From Natronomonas salsuginis (GTDB lineage: Archaea > Halobacteriota > Halobacteria > Halobacteriales > Haloarculaceae), in assembly GCF_005239135.1 (NCBI RefSeq), contig NZ_QKNX01000008.1, positions 17,103 to 81,102 on the forward strand: 64,000 nucleotides of DNA, read 5' to 3'. Each line of letters opens with the position of its first letter. Within the stretch, counting starts at the first letter, position 1. Below are positions 1 to 7,418 of this stretch, piece after piece. A model generated the notes under the pieces. It was not told the origin of the DNA and did not search any database. It saw only the letters and a program-made list of their open reading frames with translations. Made by a program: the position numbers and the translations under genes.

Positions 1-1219
1 CGATCGACCCGCGGAGGAACGGGTGTGGCTCTGGCGAGTAGTACTGCAGCAACTCCTCGGCGAGGAAATCATCGAGGTCCTCCTCGTCGATGTCGGCGAC
101 GATGACGTTCTGCCGCTGGGTGAGGCCGACCAGTTCGGAGCCGTACGCCTCGGCGAGGTCCGCGAGTTCGATCACGTCCTCGGCCCCCATCCGCCCGACG
201 AGCACCGAGAGGCCGACGAAGTAGTCGCCGTCCGTCTGTTCGTGGACGCCGACGTAATCGCCGACCTCGTCGGCTCTACCGGCGTTGTAGCTGTACTGAT
301 CGCGGAGGTCATCACCGGCCGACCGGAGCTCGAAGTCGACGTAGTCGTCCTGGAGGACGTGCCGGAGCTTCTCGGGCCCCCACTCGTCGACGAGGAACTT
401 GATCCGGGCGTTGAAGCGGTTCTCGCGGTCGCCGTGGTCGCGGAACAGCGCGGAGATGCCGCCGGCCACCTCGGGGACCTCCTCTGGCGTGACGAACACG
501 TCGATATCGCGGGCGAAGCGTGGTTCCTTGCGGGCGAGGCCGCCGCCGACGGTGACGTTGAATCCCTTCGTCGCCTCACCTTCGATCTCCTTCGTCGCGG
601 GCTCGAAGCCGAGGTCGTTGATCTCCGCCTGCCCCGATCCACGGGTGTCACCGGTGACGGCCACCTTCCATTTTCGCGGGAGGTTCGAGTGGTCGTCGTT
701 GCCCGTGAACGCCTCGTTGAGCGACTGAATGACCGGCCACGCGTTGACGTGCTCTTTTCTGTCCCGTCCGGCGACGGGCGAACCAACGATGTTCCGCCAC
801 GAGTCGCCACACGCCTGGATCGTCGAGAGCCCGTTGGCTTCTAGTGTGTCGAATATCTCGGGGATGTCCCCCAGCTGGATCCAGTGCAGTTGGATCGACT
901 GTCGGGTCGTCCAATCGCAGTACGCGCCACCGAATTCGGGGTTCTCGACCGGCCCTCTGGCGTACTCGTCGGCGATCTCGCCGACGACGCGCAACTGATC
1001 GGGCGCCATTCGGCCGTTCGGGAGGCCGATTCGCATCATGAAGTAGCCCTCTTGGCCCTTCCGCTGGTGGTACAGCCCCCACCATTTGAACCGTTCGAAC
1101 CACGCGTCGCGTTCGTCCTCCGGGATGGCGCTCCAGCCCTCCTCGGCGAACCGATAGAGGTGATCTTTGACCTCCATCCCGTACGCTTCGTCCTTCCAGC
1201 CCTCGACCTTGCTCGGCAT
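1..1219 (-). CDS. Nitrite/sulfite reductase, siroheme type (N-terminal part, cut by window edge)
   Basis: About 406 codons are present and the C-terminus lies beyond base 1. The translation begins MPSKVEGWKDEAYG and contains typical ferredoxin-type nitrite/sulfite reductase stretches such as WWGLYHQRKGQEGYFMMR, TTRQSIQLHW and NLPRKWKVAVTG. Family members reduce nitrite to ammonium or sulfite to sulfide in the cytoplasm using siroheme and a 4Fe-4S cluster. The cluster-binding cysteines lie in the C-terminal half, which is missing here, so substrate cannot be decided. The ATG at 1219 follows a TATA-like box by about 26 bp. The frame has no stop in the window. The cobA gene at 38.7 kb supplies the siroheme precursor. 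Confidence 0.85.
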   Translation of the reverse strand, partial: MPSKVEGWKDEAYGMEVKDHLYRFAEEGWSAIPEDERDAWFERFKWWGLYHQRKGQEGYFMMRIGLPNGRMAPDQLRVVGEIADEYARGPVENPEFGGAYCDWTTRQSIQLHWIQLGDIPEIFDTLEANGLSTIQACGDSWRNIVGSPVAGRDRKEHVNAWPVIQSLNEAFTGNDDHSNLPRKWKVAVTGDTRGSGQAEINDLGFEPATKEIEGEATKGFNVTVGGGLARKEPRFARDIDVFVTPEEVPEVAGGISALFRDHGDRENRFNARIKFLVDEWGPEKLRHVLQDDYVDFELRSAGDDLRDQYSYNAGRADEVGDYVGVHEQTDGDYFVGLSVLVGRMGAEDVIELADLAEAYGSELVGLTQRQNVIVADIDEEDLDDFLAEELLQYYSPEPHPFLRGSI

Positions 1220-1240
1220 ACCGCGATGCAGTGTCGCCGA

Positions 1241-1248
1241 ACATATAC
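1241..1248 (-). promoter_or_regulatory. TATA-like box for the nitrite/sulfite reductase gene
   Basis: On the minus strand this reads GTATATGT, centred about 26 bp before the ATG at 1219. That spacing fits a leaderless haloarchaeal transcript. Confidence 0.45.
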
Positions 1249-1305
1249 GACCACCCGTGTCGTCAATCCTCCCCGCGACTCCCCCGTAGCGGACAGTCTC
1301 TCCGG

Positions 1306-1647
1306 TTACCCGGTCGACGACGCGAGCCGCTGCCTGCGCCTCGGGACGTGGACGCTCGCCGGGTCGACGCCGAAGAATCGTCCCGATTCGGGATCGACGA
1401 CGCGGCCGAGCGTCAGCCAGTCCGTGACGCCGCTCTCGCCGCACTCGATGCACCGCCCGGCGATCCGCCCCTCGATCGCCGGGTGATCGACGCCGATCTC
1501 GACGAACCTCTCGGCCAGGAAGTCGGCCATTTCGCACGAACAGACGTCGTGGCGTGCGAGCCACCACAGGTCGCTCACGTTCACGACGCGCGAGTCGTTG
1601 ACGCTCAGCCACGCCCCGTCGTCGAGTTGGTGTACCGAGGTCGCCAT
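1306..1647 (-). CDS. Small cysteine-motif protein, function unknown
   Basis: This 113-residue protein starts MATSVHQLDDGAW. The ATG at 1647 is preferred over an upstream in-frame start because a TATA-like stretch at 1671-1676 lies about 27 bp upstream. It has a C-x-C pair (C36, C38) and a C-x-x-C pair (C66, C69), which could bind one zinc ion. There is no signal peptide or membrane segment. It lies just upstream of the nitrite/sulfite reductase on the same strand, with 86 bp between them, so the two could be functionally linked, but the reductase has its own TATA box. I do not recognise the family. Confidence 0.6.
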   Translation of the reverse strand: MATSVHQLDDGAWLSVNDSRVVNVSDLWWLARHDVCSCEMADFLAERFVEIGVDHPAIEGRIAGRCIECGESGVTDWLTLGRVVDPESGRFFGVDPASVHVPRRRQRLASSTG

Positions 1648-1843
1648 ACACCCGAAACGTCCGCGCCCGGAGTAAGCCCGTCGACACCCCACGGCGGTTG
1701 CCGGGCGTCACGAACTGCGGTGACGGACGATTTCGACTTAATCGACGTACTCCGGCCGAATGTGTCGAGCCGGCTCGTCGTCGAAAGGGGACGTTGCTTC
1801 CGGTATTCGGGATCTCGGGCAGCGTTTAGGGGTGCAGCGTCGC

Positions 1844-1850
1844 TTAATAC
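1844..1850 (+). promoter_or_regulatory. TATA-like box before the small ORF pair
   Basis: TTAATAC is centred about 27 bp before the ATG at 1874, so transcription would begin at or next to that start codon. This is the main support for the two very small genes that follow. Confidence 0.45.
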
Positions 1851-1873
1851 TCGACAGGACCTACGACGGGCCA

Positions 1874-1957
1874 ATGAGAGACAGACAGCGGAAGACAAAG
1901 CGGCAGCACACATCTGCTGACGTCGCTCCCGAACTGTACGAGGAGGATCGGCGATGA
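1874..1957 (+). CDS. 27-residue basic small protein
   Basis: The peptide starts MRDRQRKTKRQHTSADVAPE and ends LYEEDRR. It is strongly basic at its N-terminus and acidic near the end. No ribosome-binding site is visible, but the TATA-like box at 1844-1850 places the transcript start at the ATG. Its stop codon overlaps the ATG of the next small gene in an ATGA junction, which suggests coupled translation. Function is unknown. The short length means it could be a leader ORF rather than a stable protein. Confidence 0.45.
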   Translation: MRDRQRKTKRQHTSADVAPELYEEDRR

Positions 1958-2082
1958 CCGGACGCGTCGACGATGCGGACGAGGACCCGGAGCCGATCGA
2001 CACGAGCCACCTCGACGACATCGTCGAGGGTGCGGGCTGTACGGAGATCTGGGAGCACCTCTCCGACGAGCGAGACGAGTGA
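1954..2082 (+). CDS. 42-residue acidic small protein
   Basis: This protein starts MTGRVDDADEDPEPIDTSH and contains GAGCTEIWEHLSDE near its C-terminus. It begins inside the stop codon of the preceding 27-residue ORF. The composition is extremely acidic, as in haloarchaeal cytoplasmic proteins. The compact C-terminal block with one Cys and one Trp looks like a conserved motif of small haloarchaeal proteins, but I cannot name a family. No membrane segment or signal peptide is present. Confidence 0.5.
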   Translation: MTGRVDDADEDPEPIDTSHLDDIVEGAGCTEIWEHLSDERDE

Positions 2083-2146
2083 CCGTGTGTGTACGCTGCA
2101 CGCCGCGGCGAGACGTTTTTCACCCCCGTTACCGTATCACCGCCTC

Positions 2147-2800
2147 ATGAGTCAAAATCCCGGCGACGATCCCCCAACGGACCGCGAGTCGCCGGTCGGC
2201 GAGCCGGTCATCCGTCGCGATCCGGCGGTCGCGGGCGAGAAGGCGGTCCGCTTCGACCCGAGCGACCCCGAAAGCGTCGCCGAGGCCGCCGACACCGTCC
2301 GTCGGTTCGCCTCGAACACCGCCGGGAGCGAGGACAACGTCTACATGCTCCGCGGGGCGGCCGCTTGCGCAGCGCTGGTTCGCGGCACCGGTTCGTACAA
2401 GGCCGCCGTCGAGCGGGCCGGCGGCGAGGCGACGGTCTCGTTCATCCGAAAGTGGGCCCGAGTGCACGACCTCCCCCGGTCGATCCGTCGCCACGTCGCC
2501 CTGGGGGAGATCGCGCCGACGGCGGCGAAACACATCGCCCGTGTCTCGGGTGAGTCACGTTTTCTCCTCGCGTGGGCGACCCTCGATCACAACTTGACCG
2601 TCCGAGAGGTTCGCTCGATCGCCTCCGGGGTCAACGAGGGCCAAGGCGTCGCGGACGCGCTCGCGATCGAGGGAATCGATCTCGGGCGCCTCACCGTCTC
2701 GTTGCCGCCGGGAACCTATCGGGAACTCCGTCGGCACGCCGCGCTTGAGGAGACCGATCCCGGGCAGATCGTCGCCCAAGCGTTGATCGAGTATCTCTAA
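2147..2800 (+). CDS. DUF7119-type haloarchaeal protein
   Basis: This soluble protein of 217 residues starts MSQNPGDDPPTD. I chose the ATG at 2147 because the conserved body begins soon after it (GEPVIRRDPAVAG) and the longer upstream reading is low-complexity. The middle contains NVYMLRGAAACAALVRG and SFIRKWARVHDLP, followed by PTAAKHIARVSG, a block that resembles a ParB-like or helix-turn-helix helical region. The C-terminus (LRRHAALEETDPGQIV) looks like a ribbon-helix-helix type segment. I believe this is the haloarchaeal DUF7119 family, from memory. A DNA-binding role is inference. It ends 40 bp before tRNA-Lys. Confidence 0.75.
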   Translation: MSQNPGDDPPTDRESPVGEPVIRRDPAVAGEKAVRFDPSDPESVAEAADTVRRFASNTAGSEDNVYMLRGAAACAALVRGTGSYKAAVERAGGEATVSFIRKWARVHDLPRSIRRHVALGEIAPTAAKHIARVSGESRFLLAWATLDHNLTVREVRSIASGVNEGQGVADALAIEGIDLGRLTVSLPPGTYRELRRHAALEETDPGQIVAQALIEYL

Positions 2801-2809
2801 TCGAAAGAG

Positions 2810-2815
2810 TTTATC
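2810..2815 (+). promoter_or_regulatory. TATA-like box for tRNA-Lys
   Basis: TTTATC, centred about 29 bp upstream of the first base of the mature tRNA, is appropriately placed to drive tRNA transcription. Confidence 0.4.
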
Positions 2816-2840
2816 GACGACCACGGTAAGGGAGTGGTGA

Positions 2841-2914
<74 letters not shown>

Positions 2915-2926
2915 TGCAGTGAATCC

Positions 2927-2952
2927 GTGAGCGTAGCGAACGCGAGGAGCGG
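2927..2952 (+). repeat. Haloarchaeal GAGCG-AGCGAA type repeat motif downstream of tRNA-Lys
   Basis: Just after the tRNA there is a purine-rich block reading GTGAGCGTAGCGAACGCGAG followed by GAGCGG. It resembles the core GATGAGCGAAGCGAATC of the tandem repeat inside scpA at 14768-14899. Short elements of this kind recur in haloarchaeal chromosomes. No coding function is apparent between 2915 and 3075. Confidence 0.35.
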
Positions 2953-3075
2953 CACAGATCGATGGTCGGACCTCACACACTCACCGCACCCCCGGCCGCT
3001 TTTCATCACGGTCTTTCCGCCGTGAGACGCGGCGACGAACAATGATTTAAGGCACCGCCGCACGCCAGACGTTCC

Positions 3076-3654
3076 ATGGACTACGACCTCGCCATCGAGA
3101 ACGCGCCCGAGACGATCCCGGGCGGCACCGGAATCCTTCTGATCCACCCGAGCACCGGCGAGACCGACCGCATCGACACGGACTTTCTGAAGACGGACAC
3201 GGACCGGATCCTCGTCATCTCGACGCGGACGACCGCCCGCGAGGTTCAACAGAAACTCGAGTACTACGACGTGGACGAGACGAAAGCGGACATCTTGGAC
3301 ACGCTCTCGGTCGAGCGTGGGTACTCGCGACGATCCTCCGAGCACGTTCACTACGTCTCCGCACCCGACGACCTCGACGGGATCGTCGAGACGACCCGCC
3401 GATTTCTGGACGAACACGGGGGCAAACGGCGGATTAGCCTCGACTCAGTCACGGAGATGGCGTACTACGCCGATGAGGAGCGCGCCATCGAAACGGTCGA
3501 GAAACTGCTCGCGTTGCTCGAGGAGTACGACGCAGTCGGGCTGTTTCACCTCTCCGAGGAGGTTCACGACGCGGCCACTGTCGACGCGTTCAAGACGCTG
3601 TTCGACGGCGTCGTCACCCTCGACGCGGACGGCACCGTCGAGAGCGACTTTTAA
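3076..3654 (+). CDS. DUF7090-type haloarchaeal protein (RecA/KaiC-like fold)
   Basis: The 192-residue protein begins MDYDLAIENAPETIPGGTG. The segment GGTGILLIHPSTGETDRID sits where a P-loop would be in RecA/KaiC-type proteins, but it lacks the GKT/S residues, so it is probably not an ATPase. Later strands (ILVISTRTT, VGLFHLSEEVHD) fit a degenerate RecA-like core. From memory this is the haloarchaeal DUF7090 family. A TATA-like ATTTAAG lies about 30 bp upstream (around 3044-3050). It precedes the aIF2-gamma gene with an 84-bp gap that has its own promoter-like sequence. Confidence 0.75.
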   Translation: MDYDLAIENAPETIPGGTGILLIHPSTGETDRIDTDFLKTDTDRILVISTRTTAREVQQKLEYYDVDETKADILDTLSVERGYSRRSSEHVHYVSAPDDLDGIVETTRRFLDEHGGKRRISLDSVTEMAYYADEERAIETVEKLLALLEEYDAVGLFHLSEEVHDAATVDAFKTLFDGVVTLDADGTVESDF

Positions 3655-3738
3655 CGCCCCGCCGAAGCGTGGGCTTGCCAGCGTCGTCGGAACAGTAGGT
3701 TTATCAGTCGCAGGGGTGGATATTCACGTCATTACTAA

Positions 3739-4968
3739 ATGACGCAGAAACACCGACAACCGGAGGTGAACATCGGGCTGGTTGGCCACGTCGACCACGG
3801 AAAGACGACGCTCGTCGAGTCGCTCTCCGGCGAGTGGACGGATCAACACTCCGAGGAGATGAAACGCGGCATCTCCATTCGCCTCGGCTACGCCGACGCG
3901 ACGTTCCGGGAGTGTCCGGGGCTCGACGAGCCCGAGCGCTACACCGTCGACGAAACCTGTCCGGACGGCTCCGAGAGCGAGCACCTCCGGACGGTGTCGT
4001 TCGTCGACGCCCCCGGTCACGAGACGCTGATGGCGACGATGCTGTCGGGCGCGGCGATCATGGATGGTGCGGTGTTGGTCATCGCGGCGAACGAGCCGGT
4101 TCCGCGCGCCCAGACCGAAGAGCACCTCATGGCGCTCGATATCATCGGGATCGAGAACATCGTCATCGCCCAGAACAAGATCGACCTCGTGGATCGCGAA
4201 CAGGCGGTGCGAAACTACGAGCAGATCGAGGAGTTCGTCGAGGGAACGGTCGCCGAGGACGCGCCGATCGTCCCGATCTCCGCCCAGCGCGACGTCAACG
4301 TCGATCTGTTGATCCAAACGGTCGAGGAGGAGATCCCGACACCCGAGCGCGACCCCGACACGGACGCGCGAATGCAGGTCGCCCGCTCGTTCGATATCAA
4401 CCGACCGGGGACGACGTGGGAGGATCTCATCGGCGGAGTCATCGGCGGATCGCCCACCCGAGGCCGTCTCACGGTCGACGACGAGATCGAGATCAAGCCC
4501 GGCCGAGAGGTCGAGGAGGGTGGTCAGTCCGAGTACCAACCGGTCGAGACCACGATCCGATCGCTTCAGGCGGGCGGCGAGTTCGTCGACGAGGTGACGC
4601 CTGGCGGACTGCTCGGCGTCGGGACGGGACTCGATCCCTCGCTGACGAAGGGCGACGCGCTCGCCGGACAGGTCGCGGGCCCACCGGGATCGCTGCCCCC
4701 CACGCGGGAGGCGTTCACGATGGACGTCGACCTGCTCGATCGAGTCGTCGGCGAGAACGCCGAGGAGATCGAGCCGATCAACACCGGCGAACCGCTGATG
4801 CTCACCGTCGGGACGGCGACAACTGTCGGTGCGGTGACCAGCGCCCGCGACGACGAGTGCGAGGTCAATCTGAAACGCCCCGTCTGTGCGCCCGAGGGCG
4901 CGAAGATCGCCATTAACCGCCGCGTCGGCGCGCGCTGGCGGCTCATCGGCGTCGGGACGCTGCGGTGA
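3739..4968 (+). CDS. eif2g: Translation initiation factor aIF2 subunit gamma
   Basis: This 409-residue GTPase carries Met-tRNAi to the small ribosomal subunit as the core of the aIF2 heterotrimer. G1 is GHVDHGKT (residues 16-23), G3 is DAPGH and G4 is NKID. The switch region includes [15 protein letters not shown]. Two cysteines remain where other archaeal homologues have a zinc knuckle ([16 protein letters not shown]). C-terminal beta-barrel domains II and III follow (for example [12 protein letters not shown]). Length is normal. Its stop overlaps the start of the PIN gene, the first junction in a translation/transcription gene string. Confidence 0.97.
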   Translation: MTQKHRQPEVNIGLVGHVDHGKTTLVESLSGEWTDQHSEEMKRGISIRLGYADATFRECPGLDEPERYTVDETCPDGSESEHLRTVSFVDAPGHETLMATMLSGAAIMDGAVLVIAANEPVPRAQTEEHLMALDIIGIENIVIAQNKIDLVDREQAVRNYEQIEEFVEGTVAEDAPIVPISAQRDVNVDLLIQTVEEEIPTPERDPDTDARMQVARSFDINRPGTTWEDLIGGVIGGSPTRGRLTVDDEIEIKPGREVEEGGQSEYQPVETTIRSLQAGGEFVDEVTPGGLLGVGTGLDPSLTKGDALAGQVAGPPGSLPPTREAFTMDVDLLDRVVGENAEEIEPINTGEPLMLTVGTATTVGAVTSARDDECEVNLKRPVCAPEGAKIAINRRVGARWRLIGVGTLR

Positions 4969-5342
4969 TGCGCGTGGTGCTCGACGCGAACGCGCTGATG
5001 GCCCCCGTCGAGGTCGGCGTCAGGACGTTCGAGGAACTCGATCGGCTCCTCGGGGAGTACGAAGCGCTCGTTCCCGAGGCGGTTATCGCCGAACTCGACC
5101 GGCTCGGGGAGGGGAACGGGAAGGAGGCCACGGCCGCGAGCGTCGGTGCCGATCTCGCTCGGCGGGAGTGTCGCCCCGTCGGCCACGACGCGAGCTACGC
5201 CGACGACGCCGTGCTCGAACTCGCCGAGCGTGTCGACTACGCGGTCACGAGCGATATGCCGCTCAGAGGGCGGCTGTTGGAAGCGAACGTTCCCGTAATC
5301 TGTTTACGGGGGCGAACCAAATTCGAGATCACTGAACCATAG
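4968..5342 (+). CDS. PIN domain protein (Fcf1/VapC-like nuclease family)
   Basis: The 124-residue protein starts [17 protein letters not shown]. The ATG overlaps the aIF2-gamma stop codon (TGATG); a GTG one codon upstream is the only alternative. The PIN metal-binding acidic residues are visible as LDANALM near the N-terminus, ELDRLG, and YADDAVLELAERVDYAVTSD toward the end. This arrangement beside eif2g and rpo7 is common in archaea, where the protein is related to Fcf1/Utp24 rRNA-processing nucleases. A free-standing toxin role is less likely, as no antitoxin gene is adjacent. Confidence 0.85.
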   Translation: MRVVLDANALMAPVEVGVRTFEELDRLLGEYEALVPEAVIAELDRLGEGNGKEATAASVGADLARRECRPVGHDASYADDAVLELAERVDYAVTSDMPLRGRLLEANVPVICLRGRTKFEITEP

Positions 5343-5343
5343 T

Positions 5344-5913
5344 ATGTACAAACGGGTCCGACTCAAAGATACGGTGGAGGTTCCGCCCAGGTTCCTCGCT
5401 GACGTCTCGCCCGAGCTGGTCAAGCGGCTGCTGCAGGACAAGCTCGAAGGACAGATGGATGGGGATGTCGGGAGCGTCGTCTCCGTGACGAAAGTCCACG
5501 ACATCGGCGACGGCGCCGTGCTTCCGAACCGTCCCGGCGTCTACTACGAGGCCGAGTTCGACGCGGTCACCTTCGATCCGCAGATGCAGGAGGTCGTCGA
5601 CGGCGAGGTCGTCGAGGTCGTCAACTTCGGCGCGTTCGTCGGGATCGGCCCGGTCGACGGGCTGCTCCACGTCTCTCAGATATCCGATGAGTATCTGGCG
5701 TACGACGGGGAGAACCAACAGCTCGCATCGCGGGATTCGAACCGCGTGTTGAGCGTCGGCGACGCCGTTCGCGCGCGAATCGTCACGAAGAGCATCGACG
5801 AGCGGAACCCCCGCGACTCGAAGATCGGGCTGACCGCGAAGCAGCCGGGGCTCGGCAAGCACGGCTGGCTCGAGGACGAACGGCAGCGCCGCGAGGCGCA
5901 GGCGGGTGATTAG
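5344..5913 (+). CDS. rpo7: DNA-directed RNA polymerase subunit Rpo7 (E')
   Basis: This 189-residue protein begins MYKRVRLKDTVEVPPRFL. The N-terminal RNP-like domain (about 1-80) is followed by an S1/OB domain (VVNFGAFVGIGPVDGLLHVSQ, about 95-180). In archaeal RNA polymerase, Rpo7 pairs with Rpo4 to form the stalk that binds emerging RNA. The C-terminal tail DERQRREAQAGD is charged. It starts one base after the PIN gene and directly abuts spt4, so it is part of one transcription unit. Confidence 0.96.
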   Translation: MYKRVRLKDTVEVPPRFLADVSPELVKRLLQDKLEGQMDGDVGSVVSVTKVHDIGDGAVLPNRPGVYYEAEFDAVTFDPQMQEVVDGEVVEVVNFGAFVGIGPVDGLLHVSQISDEYLAYDGENQQLASRDSNRVLSVGDAVRARIVTKSIDERNPRDSKIGLTAKQPGLGKHGWLEDERQRREAQAGD

Positions 5914-6111
5914 ATGGCGACTCGACTGGTGTGTCGCGACTGTCACCGCGTGCTCGACGTCGAGAGCGGCGAGCAGTGTCCGGCGTGCGGTTCGAACTCC
6001 CTCAGCGAGGACTGGGCCGGCTACGTCGTCATCGCCCACCCTGACCAGAGCGAGATCGCCGAGGCGATGGGGATCACAGAAGCAGGTCGATACGCGCTGA
6101 AGGTCCGCTGA
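5914..6111 (+). CDS. spt4: Transcription elongation factor Spt4 (RpoE'')
   Basis: This is a 65-residue zinc protein, MATRLVCRDCHRVLD onward. Cysteines C7, C10, C22 and C25 form the zinc ribbon, followed by the conserved WAGYVVIAHPDQSEIA block. Spt4 pairs with Spt5 (the nusG-like gene at 50364) and clamps the polymerase during elongation. It directly abuts rpo7 and ends one base before the next gene. Confidence 0.95.
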   Translation: MATRLVCRDCHRVLDVESGEQCPACGSNSLSEDWAGYVVIAHPDQSEIAEAMGITEAGRYALKVR

Positions 6112-6112
6112 G

Positions 6113-6652
6113 ATGTCGACGATTCTGGCGAAGCTCCCGATCGAGATGCGCGAGGATCTCAAAGCGCCGCTCGGCCCGATCTACACCGACACCGACGAAC
6201 TCCTCGCCGAGGCCGGCGACCCGATCGTCGCAGTCGGCGACATCGTCACGTACCACCTTCTGGAAGCCGACCGGCGCCCCGACATCGCCATCGTCGACGG
6301 AAAGACGAAGCGCGAGCGCGTCGAGCGCGAGGTGCTCGACGCCATCGACGGCTTCGACGACCGGATCGACGTCGTGAACCCCCAATCGACGATCACCGAC
6401 GATCTCCTCGAGGCGCTCGCGAGCGCGGTCGGTCGGTCGGCGTCGACCGTCATCGTCGTCGACGGCGAGGAGGACCTCGCCGCGATTCCGGCCGTGCTCG
6501 CCGTCCCCGAGGGCGGCTCGATCGTCTACGGGCAACCCGACGAGGGGATGGTGCTCGTGTCGATCTCCGACGAGACCAGGGCGCGCTGTCGGGACCTCTT
6601 AGAGCGGATGGAGAGCGATTACGAGCGGATCGCCGAAATCCTCGCCCCGTAG
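6113..6652 (+). CDS. GTP-dependent dephospho-CoA kinase (DUF359 family)
   Basis: The 179-residue protein starts MSTILAKLPIEMREDLKAPLG. The segments GDPIVAVGDIVTYHLLEA, IAIVDGKTKRE, VNPQSTITDDL and VIVVDGEEDLAAIPAVL are characteristic of DUF359 proteins, the archaeal enzyme that phosphorylates dephospho-CoA with GTP in the last step of coenzyme A synthesis. There is no classic P-loop, as expected for this family. It lies one base after spt4 in the same operon, a common archaeal arrangement. MfnA at 20.3 kb could supply beta-alanine to the same pathway. Confidence 0.9.
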   Translation: MSTILAKLPIEMREDLKAPLGPIYTDTDELLAEAGDPIVAVGDIVTYHLLEADRRPDIAIVDGKTKRERVEREVLDAIDGFDDRIDVVNPQSTITDDLLEALASAVGRSASTVIVVDGEEDLAAIPAVLAVPEGGSIVYGQPDEGMVLVSISDETRARCRDLLERMESDYERIAEILAP

Positions 6653-6683
6653 CGCTTTTTACACATCGACCCGTCGGACGGGC

Positions 6684-6878
6684 ATGGACCGAGCGTGGGT
6701 ACGCGAGTACTGGCCCTTCCTCATCGGTGGCGCGATCATCGTCGTCGGGAACGTCTATCTGTACGGCGTGCAGGGTGGCGATTGGCAACCGGCCGGATTC
6801 CCGTTCGTGGTCGCCCTCCTCGTCGTGTTGCTCATCGAGGTCGGACGTGAGCTGTACGATCGTCGAATCGGTGCGTAG
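6684..6878 (+). CDS. Small two-helix membrane protein, function unknown
   Basis: This 64-residue protein begins MDRAWVREYWPFLIGG. Two hydrophobic segments are visible, about residues 12-30 (FLIGGAIIVVGNVYLYG) and 39-55 (FPFVVALLVVLLIEVG). A short polar tail with arginines follows. A T-rich stretch CTTTTTACAC lies about 25 bp upstream and may act as a TATA box for it or a terminator for the preceding gene. It sits between the CoA kinase and S24e in an otherwise conserved cluster. I do not recognise the family. Confidence 0.65.
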   Translation: MDRAWVREYWPFLIGGAIIVVGNVYLYGVQGGDWQPAGFPFVVALLVVLLIEVGRELYDRRIGA

Positions 6879-6940
6879 CGTCCGTCTGCGGCTTCGAAAT
6901 CCTTTTACGCGTTTCGGCGAAACGTTCGGACAACGTAACC

Positions 6941-7279
6941 ATGGAAGTCGAAATCATCGACGAAGACGAAAATCCGATGTTGCACCGGACCGACGTCCGG
7001 TTCCAGCTGACCCACGAGGAAGCGACGCCGTCGAGGCTTTCGGTTCGAGACTCGCTCGCCGCGAAGCTGAACAAGGACGCGAGCGAGGTCGTCGTTCGGA
7101 TGCTCGACACGAAGTACGGGATGCGAAAGACCATCGGTCACGCGAAGGTCTACGACGACGCCGAACATGCCCAGGCCGTCGAGCAGGGCCACGCCCTCGA
7201 ACGCAACAAGATCGCCGGGGCGGACGACGCCGACGACGACGTCGACGCCGATGCCGAGGTCGAAGCGGAGGAAGCCTGA
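6941..7279 (+). CDS. rps24e: 30S ribosomal protein S24e
   Basis: This 112-residue protein starts [19 protein letters not shown]. The S24e core includes [17 protein letters not shown] and [13 protein letters not shown]. The C-terminal tail after about residue 95 is purely acidic ([17 protein letters not shown]), a haloarchaeal feature. A TATA-like CCTTTTACGC lies about 35 bp upstream. One base separates it from the S27ae gene, so both are probably made from the same transcript. Confidence 0.95.
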   Translation: MEVEIIDEDENPMLHRTDVRFQLTHEEATPSRLSVRDSLAAKLNKDASEVVVRMLDTKYGMRKTIGHAKVYDDAEHAQAVEQGHALERNKIAGADDADDDVDADAEVEAEEA

Positions 7280-7280
7280 G

Positions 7281-7415
7281 ATGGCGCGCTACGAACTGTA
7301 CAACGAGGACGGCACCACGGATCACGAGCACTGCCCGCGCTGCGGCGACACGTTTCTCGGCGAGTACGGCGACCGTAAACACTGCGGCAAGTGCAGCTAC
7401 ACCGAATTCAACTAG
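7281..7415 (+). CDS. rps27ae: 30S ribosomal protein S27ae
   Basis: This short 44-residue ribosomal protein starts [18 protein letters not shown]. Cysteines C18, C21, C35 and C38 form the C4 zinc ribbon ([10 protein letters not shown] and HCGKCSY). Eukaryotic S27a is fused to ubiquitin, but here only the ribosomal part is encoded, as in other archaea. It follows S24e by one base and precedes the Kae1-Bud32 gene by three bases. Confidence 0.95.
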   Translation: MARYELYNEDGTTDHEHCPRCGDTFLGEYGDRKHCGKCSYTEFN

Positions 7416-7418
7416 GCC

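Noticed and set aside
4968..5342. Toxin of a VapBC toxin-antitoxin pair
   Set aside because: No antitoxin gene is adjacent, and the PIN gene is embedded between aIF2-gamma and Rpo7, the normal archaeal housekeeping context.
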